Shown here piece by piece: positions 24,927 through 33,795 of a stretch of 33,795 nucleotides of DNA. The first letter of the stretch is position 1, and each line of letters begins with the position of its first letter. A program made the position numbers and the translations under genes. The stretch is from Desulfotomaculum sp. (GTDB lineage: Bacteria; Bacillota; Desulfotomaculia; Desulfotomaculales; Desulfallaceae): assembly GCA_016841675.1 (NCBI GenBank), contig JAENYQ010000035.1, positions 1 to 33,795 of the forward strand, written 5' to 3'. Under the pieces are notes generated by a model. It searched no databases. It had not been told where the DNA came from and worked only from the letters and a program-made list of their open reading frames with translations.

Positions 24927-26363
24927 TTATAACTTTTCCTTTAGCAGTTTGTTGACCATCCCAGGGTTGGCTTTACCCTTGGTTGCTTTCATTACTTGGC
25001 CCACCAGAAAACCCAGGGCCTGGTTCTTGCCGGCGCGGTAATCTTCCACCGACTTGGGGTTATTGGCCAGCACATCTGTAACTATCGATTCAATGGCCCC
25101 TTCGTCGCTGATTTGTACCAGGCCTTTTTCCTGCACAATTATGTCGGGGTCCCTGCCGGTGGCAAACATATCTTCAAATATGGTCTTGGCGATTTTGCCG
25201 CTGATGGTCCCCTTTTCAAGCAGCTGCAGCATCTTGGCCAATTGCGCGGGCTGGATACGTACGTCATTGATTTCCATGTTGTCTGCGTTCATCAACCGTG
25301 AAAAATCACCCATTATCCAGTTGCTGACGGCCTTGGGGTTATTAAATTGCTCAACACACTGTTCGTAATAATCAGCCATTTCCTTTAAAGATGTCAAAAC
25401 TATGGCATCGTAGGCCGGCAGTCCGTACTGCTCGACGAACCGGGCTTGGCGTTCGTCCGGCAATTCAGGCAGCGTGGTCCTGATTTCATCAACCCAGTCT
25501 TTGGAGATAACCATGGGTACCAAATCCGGTTCCGGAAAATAACGGTAATCATGGGCTTCTTCTTTGCTGCGCAGAGACAGGCTAACCCCCTTGGCCTCAT
25601 CCCAGGAACGGGTCTCCTGGATCACTCGACCGCCTTCTTCGTTTATTTTAATTTGGCGCTTAATCTCATAAACCAAGGCTTTTTGTAGCGCCTTAAATGA
25701 GTTCATGTTTTTTAGCTCTGCTCGGGTGCCGAATTCTTCCTGTCCCAGTGGCCGCACCGAAACGTTGGCGTCACAGCGCAGCGAGCCCTCCTGCATTTTA
25801 CAGTCGCTGATGCCAGTGTACTGGATAATGGCTTTAAGCTTTTCCAAGTAGGCCGAGGCTTCTTCCGGGCTACGCATGTCTGGTTCGGATACGATTTCAA
25901 TCAAAGGCACTCCGGTACGGTTGTAATCAACCAGGGAGAAAGAAGAGTCGGAGATAGTGCCCTGGTGAACCAGTTTGCCGGCGTCCTCTTCCATATGCAC
26001 CCTGGTAATCCCCACCCGTTTGGTATTGCCGTCAACCTCTATTTCAAGAAAACCGTGTTCTGCAATGGGCAGGTCGAACTGCGATACCTGGTAGTTTTTG
26101 GGCAGGTCGGGATAGTAATAATTTTTGCGGTCAAATTTAGAAAAAGGTGCAATTTGGCAGTTCAAGGCCAACCCGGCCTTGATGGCGAATTCTACCACCT
26201 TTTTATTGGTCACGGGCAGCACTCCGGGCAGGCCCAGGCATACCGGACAAGTATGGTGGTTGGGGTCGGCGCCGAATGCAGTGCTGGAATTACAGAATAT
26301 CTTGGTGTTGGTCTTAAGTTCAACGTGTACTTCCAGGCCGATAACCGGTTCATATTGGGCCAA
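24927..26363 (-). CDS. gatB: Asp-tRNA(Asn)/Glu-tRNA(Gln) amidotransferase subunit B
   Basis: The 478-residue tRNA-binding and kinase subunit of GatCAB phosphorylates Glu/Asp on mischarged tRNA and passes it to ammonia from Gat[14 protein letters not shown], the [13 protein letters not shown] zinc-region, [19 protein letters not shown] and a C-terminal YqeY-like tail ([33 protein letters not shown], in parts) are all present. The start is TTG 26363 with GGAGG nine bases upstream. This gives the conserved N-terminus and normal length. The longer in-frame reading from 26435 is encoded by a palindromic repeat and is rejected. Confidence 0.95.
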   Translation of the reverse strand: MAQYEPVIGLEVHVELKTNTKIFCNSSTAFGADPNHHTCPVCLGLPGVLPVTNKKVVEFAIKAGLALNCQIAPFSKFDRKNYYYPDLPKNYQVSQFDLPIAEHGFLEIEVDGNTKRVGITRVHMEEDAGKLVHQGTISDSSFSLVDYNRTGVPLIEIVSEPDMRSPEEASAYLEKLKAIIQYTGISDCKMQEGSLRCDANVSVRPLGQEEFGTRAELKNMNSFKALQKALVYEIKRQIKINEEGGRVIQETRSWDEAKGVSLSLRSKEEAHDYRYFPEPDLVPMVISKDWVDEIRTTLPELPDERQARFVEQYGLPAYDAIVLTSLKEMADYYEQCVEQFNNPKAVSNWIMGDFSRLMNADNMEINDVRIQPAQLAKMLQLLEKGTISGKIAKTIFEDMFATGRDPDIIVQEKGLVQISDEGAIESIVTDVLANNPKSVEDYRAGKNQALGFLVGQVMKATKGKANPGMVNKLLKEKL

Positions 26364-26395
26364 AACGGCACACCTCCAGGGATTTTCTACGTGCC

Positions 26396-26454
26396 TGGTG
26401 CCAGGTGTTGCAAGTTGCAAATCTTTGATTTGCAACTTGCAACACCTGGCACCA
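26396..26454. repeat. Family D palindrome between gatA and gatB
   Basis: The arms (26397-26423 and 26427-26453, 27 bp) are perfect, with a TTT loop. The outer 21 bases GGTGCCAGGTGTTGCAAGTTG define family D. The right flank AAAGCCTAC is also found beside the copy at 28446. Confidence 0.95.
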
Positions 26455-26463
26455 AAGCCTACC

Positions 26464-27927
26464 TCAAACTTGCAACAAATTCAACTTGCAACACCTGGCA
26501 CCACTTTGCTCAAAAGCGTAGGCCGCTCGCAATATATCGCCTTCGCCAAAGGGCTTGCCGATCAACTGAAGTCCCACGGGCAGTTTATTTACAAATCCAC
26601 CTGGTAAGGATATGGCCGGTATACCGGCCAAGTTAATTGAAAGTGTGCAGATGTCCACCATATACATTTGCAGCGGGTCAGCAATTTTTTCGCCGCGCTT
26701 GAATGCCGGACCCGGCGCAACGGGTGAAAGGAGCAGATCATATTTTTCAAAAGCCTGGTCAAAATCGCCTTTAATCAGGGTGCGCACTTTAAGGGCCTGG
26801 TTGTAAAAAGCGTCGTAATAACCGGCGGAAAGTGCGTATGTACCTAACATAATTCTCCTTTTTACCTCGGCGCCGAATCCTTCGCTGCGGGTTTTCATGA
26901 ACATGTCCACTATATCCTCAGCTTCTTTATAACGGTAACCGTAGCGCACGCCGTCATAGCGCGCCAGGTTGGAACTGGCTTCGGCCGTGGCTAGGAGATA
27001 GTAAGCCGGCAGGGCGTATTCGCTATGGGGCAGTGATGTCTCTTCCACTTGGGCGCCCAACCCGCTGAACACCTTGACGGTTTCCCGGATTACCTCTCTA
27101 ACGGCCGGGTCAATGCCTTCGCCCATATACTCTTTAGGTACACCAATTTTAAGGCCCTTAATATCACCGGTGAGGTAACTGGTATAGTCCGGCTGATCAT
27201 ATGGCGCAGAGGTGGAATCTTGGGGGTCGTGTCCACTAATAGCGTTGAAAACCAAGGCACAGTCGGTGACGTCACGAGTAATGGGTCCAATCTGATCCAG
27301 TGATGATGCATAGGCCACCAGTCCAAAGCGGGACACCGAGCCATAAGTAGGCTTTAACCCCACTACCCCGCAGTATGATGCAGGCTGGCGGATGGAACCG
27401 CCGGTATCAGAACCCAAGGCCACAATAGTTTCGCCAGCGGCTACCGCTGCCGCAGACCCGCCACTGGAACCGCCGGGGACCCGGTCTGTATCCCAGGGGT
27501 TACAGGTGGTGAAAAAGGCTGAGTTTTCCGTTGATGACCCCATGGCGAATTCGTCCATATTAGTTTTGCCGGTCATAACGGAGAGGGCTTCGTTAAGCCG
27601 TTCTATAACTGTAGCGTTATATGGGGGCACAAAGTTATAGAGAATTTTTGAAGCACAGGTAGTGCGTACCCCAGCGGTGCACATGTTATCCTTGATGGCA
27701 ATAGGAATGCCTGCCAACGGGGATATCTTTTCTCCTGCGGCAATAGACTTGTCTACTTCCCGGGCTTGCCTTTCGGCTGTTTCCCGAGTCAGGGTGACAT
27801 AGGCACGAATTTTATCTTCCACCGCTTCGATGCGACCAAAAACTGCGCGGGTGATTTCCTCGGCGCTAATCTCTTTTTTAATCAGCATGTCATGTAATTG
27901 ATGTGCGGTCAGGTAATATAATTCCAA
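26464..27927 (-). CDS. gatA: Asp-tRNA(Asn)/Glu-tRNA(Gln) amidotransferase subunit A
   Basis: The 487-residue amidase-signature subunit has a complete Ser-cisSer-Lys triad: Lys79 in AIKDNM, Ser154 in [11 protein letters not shown] and Ser178 in [10 protein letters not shown]. It releases ammonia from glutamine for transamidation. The start is TTG 27927, six bases after GGAGGG, giving the family start [11 protein letters not shown]. The upstream in-frame ATG (27945) overlaps that ribosome site. After the conserved AYAFEQ the last residues, [13 protein letters not shown], and the stop codon come from a family D repeat half (26467-26503), so the native C-terminal tail has been replaced. Confidence 0.95.
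   Translation of the reverse strand: MELYYLTAHQLHDMLIKKEISAEEITRAVFGRIEAVEDKIRAYVTLTRETAERQAREVDKSIAAGEKISPLAGIPIAIKDNMCTAGVRTTCASKILYNFVPPYNATVIERLNEALSVMTGKTNMDEFAMGSSTENSAFFTTCNPWDTDRVPGGSSGGSAAAVAAGETIVALGSDTGGSIRQPASYCGVVGLKPTYGSVSRFGLVAYASSLDQIGPITRDVTDCALVFNAISGHDPQDSTSAPYDQPDYTSYLTGDIKGLKIGVPKEYMGEGIDPAVREVIRETVKVFSGLGAQVEETSLPHSEYALPAYYLLATAEASSNLARYDGVRYGYRYKEAEDIVDMFMKTRSEGFGAEVKRRIMLGTYALSAGYYDAFYNQALKVRTLIKGDFDQAFEKYDLLLSPVAPGPAFKRGEKIADPLQMYMVDICTLSINLAGIPAISLPGGFVNKLPVGLQLIGKPFGEGDILRAAYAFEQSGARCCKLNLLQV
26467..26503. repeat. Half of a family D element inside the 3' end of gatA
   Basis: CAACTTGCAACACCTGGCACC (26482-26502, minus one base to stay within view of the arm) is the 21-bp outer arm of family D, and AACTTGCAACAAATT precedes it. 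The mirror arm is missing. On the minus strand it encodes the last residues of GatA and supplies its TGA. Confidence 0.85.
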
Positions 27928-27980
27928 AATTGTCCCTCCAACCATTTATCTTCGCACAGCCTGTAAGACCCCGATAAAGA

Positions 27981-28108
27981 GGAAAGGGGACACACCTCTG
28001 CTTACGGGTCTTACTTTTGGGTCGAGGAATGTCCCCAATGTATGGAAAGGGGACATTCCCTGCTGAAGTTTCGATATTTCTTTGGGCCAGGAATGTCCCC
28101 AACTATGG
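27981..28108. repeat. Family C cluster between gatC and gatA
   Basis: AAAGGGGACACACCTCTGC, GGAATGTCCCCAA (twice, at about 28025 and 28090) and AAAGGGGACATTCC (about 28045) are arranged as overlapping inverted repeats. They occupy most of the 219-bp gatC-gatA gap. Confidence 0.75.
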
Positions 28109-28146
28109 GTCAAAACCCCACCTGAACTGAACCAAGTCTTCTTTAT

Positions 28147-28428
28147 CTATAGTATCCTGGGCACCTTGAAGTAGTCATCTTGGCGATCAGGTGCATTGGC
28201 CAGCACCTTTTCCGTGGTCATATGTTCGCCGGTCCGGTCCTCGCGGAACACGTTCTGTAGTGGCAGTACGTGTGAGGTTGGCGGTACGTTGGCAGTGTCC
28301 AGATCCTGCAATTTACGGGCGTGTTCCAGGATATCGCTTAACTGCTTGGAATAAAGCTTTTTTTCTTCCTCGGTAAGTTTCAGCCGGCCCAGCAGGGCAA
28401 CGTGTTCCACTTCTTTAAGGCTAATCAT
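28147..28428 (-). CDS. gatC: Asp-tRNA(Asn)/Glu-tRNA(Gln) amidotransferase subunit C
   Basis: The 93-residue stabilising subunit of GatCAB has VEHVALLGRLKLTEEE at the N-terminus, LDTANVPPTSHVLPLQNVFREDR in the belt that wraps GatA, and the family-typical end DDYFKVPRIL. The start ATG 28428 has AGGATGG nearby. The longer in-frame reading from 28485 is repeat-encoded and is rejected. It follows ligA after 99 bp that are almost wholly one family D hairpin. Confidence 0.93.
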   Translation of the reverse strand: MISLKEVEHVALLGRLKLTEEEKKLYSKQLSDILEHARKLQDLDTANVPPTSHVLPLQNVFREDRTGEHMTTEKVLANAPDRQDDYFKVPRIL

Positions 28429-28445
28429 GTAACACCATCCTTTTC

Positions 28446-28524
28446 TTGGTGCCAGGTGTTGCAAGTTGATTTTGTTGCAAATCACAGATTTGCAACAAAA
28501 TCAACTTGCAACACCTGGCACCAA
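28446..28524. repeat. Family D palindrome with 38-bp perfect arms between ligA and gatC
   Basis: Arms 28446-28483 and 28487-28524 are exact reverse complements around a 3-base loop. This is the longest perfect palindrome here. It starts 3 bases from the ligA stop and ends 17 bases before the gatC start codon, so the transcript between the two genes is one long hairpin. Confidence 0.96.
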
Positions 28525-28527
28525 AGC

Positions 28528-30633
<2,106 letters not shown>

Positions 30634-30807
30634 TCAAGGTTACCCCTTTCGCGTAACTGTTCAGTCTAAAACAAAAGTCAAGGTCGAAAGTTTAAGGGCA
30701 AAGGACAAAAAACACTTAGATTTTTGCGAGGCCACTGAACAAGTCAGTCCATGTCATCTGCATGAAACGAGGTAAAATAAAGCATTTATTAAGTCGCTTA
30801 AATACTT

Positions 30808-30833
30808 AGATTCTTCGCTACGCTCAGAATGAC
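30808..30833. repeat. Family B half element between pcrA and ligA
   Basis: AGATTCTTCGCTACGCTCAGAATGAC is the right arm of the 33122-33181 element, exact over 26 bases; only a decayed left arm (about 30749, TGTCATCTGCATGAAACGAGG) can be seen. The rest of the 261-bp gap (30634-30894) shows no gene. Confidence 0.8.
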
Positions 30834-30894
30834 AATCATGGCTATTTGCCAATATTAATTGACCTTTACTTACCTTGATTTTTGCCTCATATTT

Positions 30895-33075
30895 TCAACA
30901 CTTTACCAGCGGTGCGTAACGGGCTAGCAAGGTTTTGACCCCCAGTCCCGGAAAATCAATGCTAATTTCAGCTTTTTCGCCCTGGCCTTTAACGTTTACC
31001 ACCGTACCACGGCCCCATTTGCGGTGTTCCACCTGGTCACCGGACTGTAGTTCAATGCCGGTGGCCGAGTTTGGCCGTTCGTCGGGTTTATAACTATTAT
31101 TTCTTACAGCAGATTTATTTTCTCGTTTCGGCAACCTAGAAATTTGATCCAACGTGTCGGAATCTGCAACCAATTCCTGGGGCAGTTCCCTCAAAAAACG
31201 TGATGGTTCGTTCATCCGGGTGTGGCCGTATATTGTGCGCTGCCAGCCGTGTGAAAGATACAGCAACTGCCGGGCCCTGGTAATACCCACATAGCAGAGT
31301 CTTCTTTCCTCTTCCAGTTCGTGTCTATCTTCGAGTGAACGGGAATGGGGGAAAACCCCCTCTTCCATACCAGTCAGGAAGACCACGGGGAATTCCAAGC
31401 CCTTGGCACTGTGCAGCGTCATCAGCGTCACCCGGTCCGTTTCTTCACTGTATTCGTCCATGTCAGTAAGCAGTGAGAGCCCGGCCAGAAAATCGTCCAG
31501 ACTGCCGTCGGGGTGGTTTGTGTCATATTCTATGGATACAGAGTAAAATTCTTTCAAGTTTTCCAGCCTGGTGGTGGCCTCAATGGTGCGCTCGTTTTCC
31601 AAGGCCAACCGATATCCGGTATCTTGTAAAACCATTTCCACCAGGTCGGTGACGGTTAATTGGGGCCCGAGCTTGCGCAGTGCACCCAGCGTGCGGCCGA
31701 AACCCATTGCACCCTTGCCGGCCTTGCCGGCCAGCCCGGGAACAGGTGCCTGACTTTCCAGCAGTTCCAGGGGGGTCATGCCCAGCTCATCGGCCCGAGA
31801 AAAAATCTTATCTATTGACGCTTCACCGATGCCCCGCTTCGGTTCATTGATCACCCGTCGCAGGCTGACTCGGTCGCCGGGATTGACCAACAACCGTAAA
31901 AAGGCCAGCAAATCTTTGATTTCCTTGCGTTCGTAAAAACGCAAGCCGCCTACAATGACGTACGGAATGCCGGCGATGAGAAATTTATCTTCTAGTACCC
32001 GGGATTGGGCGTGGGTGCGGTATAATACCGCAAAATCATTGTATGATCTGTTCCGGACACTATGCCAGCGTCTAATCCGCTCCACCACAAAATTTGCCTC
32101 GGAGTGCTCGTCCCGGGCCGAGAATATTACCAGCGGATCCCCTGCCGAACCGGCGGTCCACAGGTTCTTGGGTTTGCGCTCCCGGTTGTGATTGATGACC
32201 TCGTTGGCGGATTCCAGTATCGAACGGGTGGAACGGTAATTTTGTTCCAGCACGATTACTGCCGCCTCAGGATAATCATGCTCAAAATTCATGATATTTG
32301 ATATATCGGCTCCCCGCCAGCCGTAGATACCCTGGTCGGGGTCACCCACTACGCACAGGTTGCGGTGTTTGCCGGCCAGCAGATTTACTAGCAAGTACTG
32401 GGCGTGGTTGGTGTCCTGATACTCGTCGACCATGATGTAGCGGAACCGGTCCTGATAGTAGGCTAGCACTGCCGGGTTTGTCTGGAACAGGCGAACGGTA
32501 TGCAGCAGCAAATCGTCAAAATCCAGGGCGTTGTTCTGGTGTAATTTTTCCTGGTACAGCCGGTAGACCTCGCAAACCTTTTGATTATAATAGTCGAAAG
32601 ATTTTTTCTCCAGTTCCGCAGGCCCGTAAAGAACGTTCTTGGCCTGTGAAATGGCAGCACTGATGGCGGGCGGGGCAAATTTTTTCTCGTCCAAGTTCAG
32701 CTTTTTAAGGCATTCTTTAATTACAGTTTTTTGATCGGCTGAATCGTAGATAACGAAGTTTGCCGTGTAGCCGTCAAAACCCGACTGTCTTCTTAGTATG
32801 CGCAGGCAGGTAGCGTGAAAAGTAAATACCCACAGATCCCGCGCATGATCGGGCACCGTAGCGGCAATTCTCTCCCGCATTTCCCGGGCCGCCTTGTTGG
32901 TAAAAGTAATAGCCAGTATATTAAAGGGGTCAATACCTTTTTCTTTTAACAGGTAGGCAATCCGGGTGGTCAATACCCTGGTTTTACCACTGCCGGCACC
33001 GGCCAGGATTAGCATCGGGCCATCCTCATAGGTGACCGCCTCAAGTTGTGCTTGATTAAGAGAACTTAAATCCAT
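30895..33075 (-). CDS. pcrA: UvrD/PcrA-type superfamily 1 DNA helicase
   Basis: The 726-residue 3'-5' helicase acts in repair, replication restart and recombination control. It has motif Q SLNQAQLEAV at the N-terminus, Walker A AGAGSGKTRVL, TFTNKAAREM, motif II VDEYQDTN, VGDPDQGIYGWRGA, LEQNYRS, and near the C-terminus LMTLHSAKGLEFPVVFLTGMEEG (in parts) and YVGITRAR. A tudor-like C-terminal domain (about 660-726, GDQVEHRKWGRGTVV) fits PcrA. The start ATG 33075 has GGAGG five bases upstream. The in-frame ATG 33087 overlaps that site. pcrA-ligA-gatCAB is a usual Firmicutes order. Confidence 0.96.
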   Translation of the reverse strand: MDLSSLNQAQLEAVTYEDGPMLILAGAGSGKTRVLTTRIAYLLKEKGIDPFNILAITFTNKAAREMRERIAATVPDHARDLWVFTFHATCLRILRRQSGFDGYTANFVIYDSADQKTVIKECLKKLNLDEKKFAPPAISAAISQAKNVLYGPAELEKKSFDYYNQKVCEVYRLYQEKLHQNNALDFDDLLLHTVRLFQTNPAVLAYYQDRFRYIMVDEYQDTNHAQYLLVNLLAGKHRNLCVVGDPDQGIYGWRGADISNIMNFEHDYPEAAVIVLEQNYRSTRSILESANEVINHNRERKPKNLWTAGSAGDPLVIFSARDEHSEANFVVERIRRWHSVRNRSYNDFAVLYRTHAQSRVLEDKFLIAGIPYVIVGGLRFYERKEIKDLLAFLRLLVNPGDRVSLRRVINEPKRGIGEASIDKIFSRADELGMTPLELLESQAPVPGLAGKAGKGAMGFGRTLGALRKLGPQLTVTDLVEMVLQDTGYRLALENERTIEATTRLENLKEFYSVSIEYDTNHPDGSLDDFLAGLSLLTDMDEYSEETDRVTLMTLHSAKGLEFPVVFLTGMEEGVFPHSRSLEDRHELEEERRLCYVGITRARQLLYLSHGWQRTIYGHTRMNEPSRFLRELPQELVADSDTLDQISRLPKRENKSAVRNNSYKPDERPNSATGIELQSGDQVEHRKWGRGTVVNVKGQGEKAEISIDFPGLGVKTLLARYAPLVKC

Positions 33076-33121
33076 GCCAACCTCCATTATACATTGGGGA
33101 CTATTTTCTGCGTAGCTTTAC

Positions 33122-33181
33122 GTCATTCTGAGCGTAGCGAAGGATCTGGGCCTTAAGATTCTTCGCTACGCTCAGAATGAC
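33122..33181. repeat. Best-preserved family B palindrome, between hisI and pcrA
   Basis: GTCATTCTGAGCGTAGCGAAGGATCT (33122-33147) and AGATTCTTCGCTACGCTCAGAATGAC (33156-33181) are reverse complements with one mismatch (GG/TT). The loop is GGGCCTTA. It serves as the reference copy for family B here. Confidence 0.93.
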
Positions 33182-33295
33182 AGGTTTGTTGTATTCATAG
33201 TAATGACAGGCTTAATGACAAGGTTCTTCACTTCTTTTATTCATAGCAATGACATCCCTAAAGTCTACTAGTAGGGTATTACTGCATCGTTCTTC

Positions 33296-33319
33296 AACAA
33301 AATACCACCTTGCGGTGGT
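33296..33319 (-). terminator. Intrinsic terminator of hisI
   Basis: ACCACC (33304-33309) pairs with GGTGGT (33314-33319) around TTGC. On the minus strand it is followed by ATTTTGTTG, beginning 6 bases past the hisI stop. Confidence 0.85.
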
Positions 33320-33325
33320 TTTTGT

Positions 33326-33715
33326 TTACTTTTTGCCGTAAACTTTTTCCGGGTCAAACAACTGTTGACCTTTGATGGTTACAGCTCCGTCCGGCGCCAG
33401 CGCATAATGGAAGCAGGTGAAATACCCCTCGTGGCAGGCCGCGCCTTTTTGCTCCACTAGTAAAAGAAGCGTGTCGCGGTCACAGTCAAAGTATAATTCC
33501 AGCACCTTTTGCACGTTGCCGGAAGTTTCACCTTTATGCCAATACTCTTGCCTGCTGCGGCTCCAGAACCATGTTTCCCCGGTCGCCAGGGTTTTGGCCA
33601 CCGACTCCCTGTTCATATAGGCCATCATCAACACTTCTTTGGTGGCGAAGTCCTGTACTATAGCCGGTATCAGGCCGTTGACATCGTATTTTAATTCTTC
33701 GGGTTTAATCTGCAT
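33326..33715 (-). CDS. hisI: Phosphoribosyl-AMP cyclohydrolase
   Basis: The 129-residue enzyme opens the adenine ring of phosphoribosyl-AMP in histidine synthesis. Metal sites are clear: Asp77, Asp79, Asp81 in FDCDRD, and Cys78, Cys94 (GAACHEGYF) and Cys101 for zinc. [19 protein letters not shown] is the family core. It ends without a fused HisE (pyrophosphohydrolase) domain, and no hisE follows. The ATG has GAGGTGT upstream. A terminator follows directly, so it is the last gene of its unit. The usual his genes would lie to the right, outside the window; a family D palindrome separates it from them. Confidence 0.96.
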   Translation of the reverse strand: MQIKPEELKYDVNGLIPAIVQDFATKEVLMMAYMNRESVAKTLATGETWFWSRSRQEYWHKGETSGNVQKVLELYFDCDRDTLLLLVEQKGAACHEGYFTCFHYALAPDGAVTIKGQQLFDPEKVYGKK

Positions 33716-33740
33716 TTAACACACCTCAAGTTTATTAATC

Positions 33741-33795
33741 GGTGCCAGGTGTTGCAAGTTGGATTTGTTGCAAGTTGGCCAACTTGCAACAAATC
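33741..33795. repeat. Family D palindrome cut by the window end
   Basis: The left arm GGTGCCAGGTGTTGCAAGTTG... runs 33741-33778. The mirror centre is between 33778 and 33779, and the 17 bases that follow pair exactly with the inner left arm. The full element should extend to about 33816. Confidence 0.9.

Noticed and set aside
26364-26435. Longer GatB N-terminus starting in the repeat
   Set aside because: The extra residues are encoded by the family D palindrome; TTG 26363 has a ribosome site and gives the conserved N-terminus.
28429-28485. Longer GatC N-terminus
   Set aside because: The added segment is family D repeat sequence; ATG 28428 gives the normal length.

Overview
The window looks like a chromosomal segment of an anaerobic, spore-former-type Firmicute of the Desulfotomaculum/Pelotomaculum (Peptococcaceae) kind. 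This is inferred from gene content and order, not from a database match: a dnaE-(mtrB)-pfkA-pyk block, a pcrA-ligA-gatCAB block, a trp RNA-binding attenuation protein (TRAP), a SAM-riboswitch-controlled anaerobic homocysteine operon, a NifV-like synthase beside NAD-type isocitrate dehydrogenase, moderate G+C, strong AGGAGG ribosome sites and frequent TTG starts. No rRNA, tRNA, CRISPR array, transposase or prophage gene was found.

Layout. (1) 1-2813, plus strand: S-box (SAM-I) riboswitch with a readable terminator/antiterminator, then a three-gene operon (HcyBio/DUF39 protein, NIL-domain ferredoxin, ApbE-like UPF0280 protein) for sulfide-dependent homocysteine synthesis. (2) 2904-11166, minus strand: dnaE, mtrB, pfkA, pyk, then a DedA membrane protein overlapping an SGNH hydrolase. 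(3) 11256-14743, minus strand: CoA-binding protein, nth, trmL, an orphan MoxR-type ATPase and a small methyltransferase. (4) 15122-22143: an alpha-glucan (glycogen-like) cluster with a DUF4912 protein and a GH57 branching enzyme on the plus strand, convergent with a nucleotidyltransferase/phosphomannomutase fusion, a GT4 glycogen-synthase-like enzyme and a free-standing starch-binding domain on the minus strand. (5) 22295-24647, minus strand: isocitrate dehydrogenase and a homocitrate/Re-citrate synthase-type enzyme. (6) 24927-33715, minus strand: hisI, pcrA, ligA, gatC, gatA, gatB.

The most striking non-gene content is a dense set of palindromic repeats in at least four sequence families (called A to D here). 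They sit in most of the larger intergenic gaps: at convergent gene ends, between operon genes, and in two cases inside coding sequence. One copy is inserted in frame in ligA, adding about 30 residues just before the catalytic lysine. Another supplies the last residues and stop codon of gatA. Several TTG starts (UPF0280, pyk, pfkA, the methyltransferase, GH57, gatA, gatB) were chosen because a strong Shine-Dalgarno sequence and the family's normal N-terminus agree on them.
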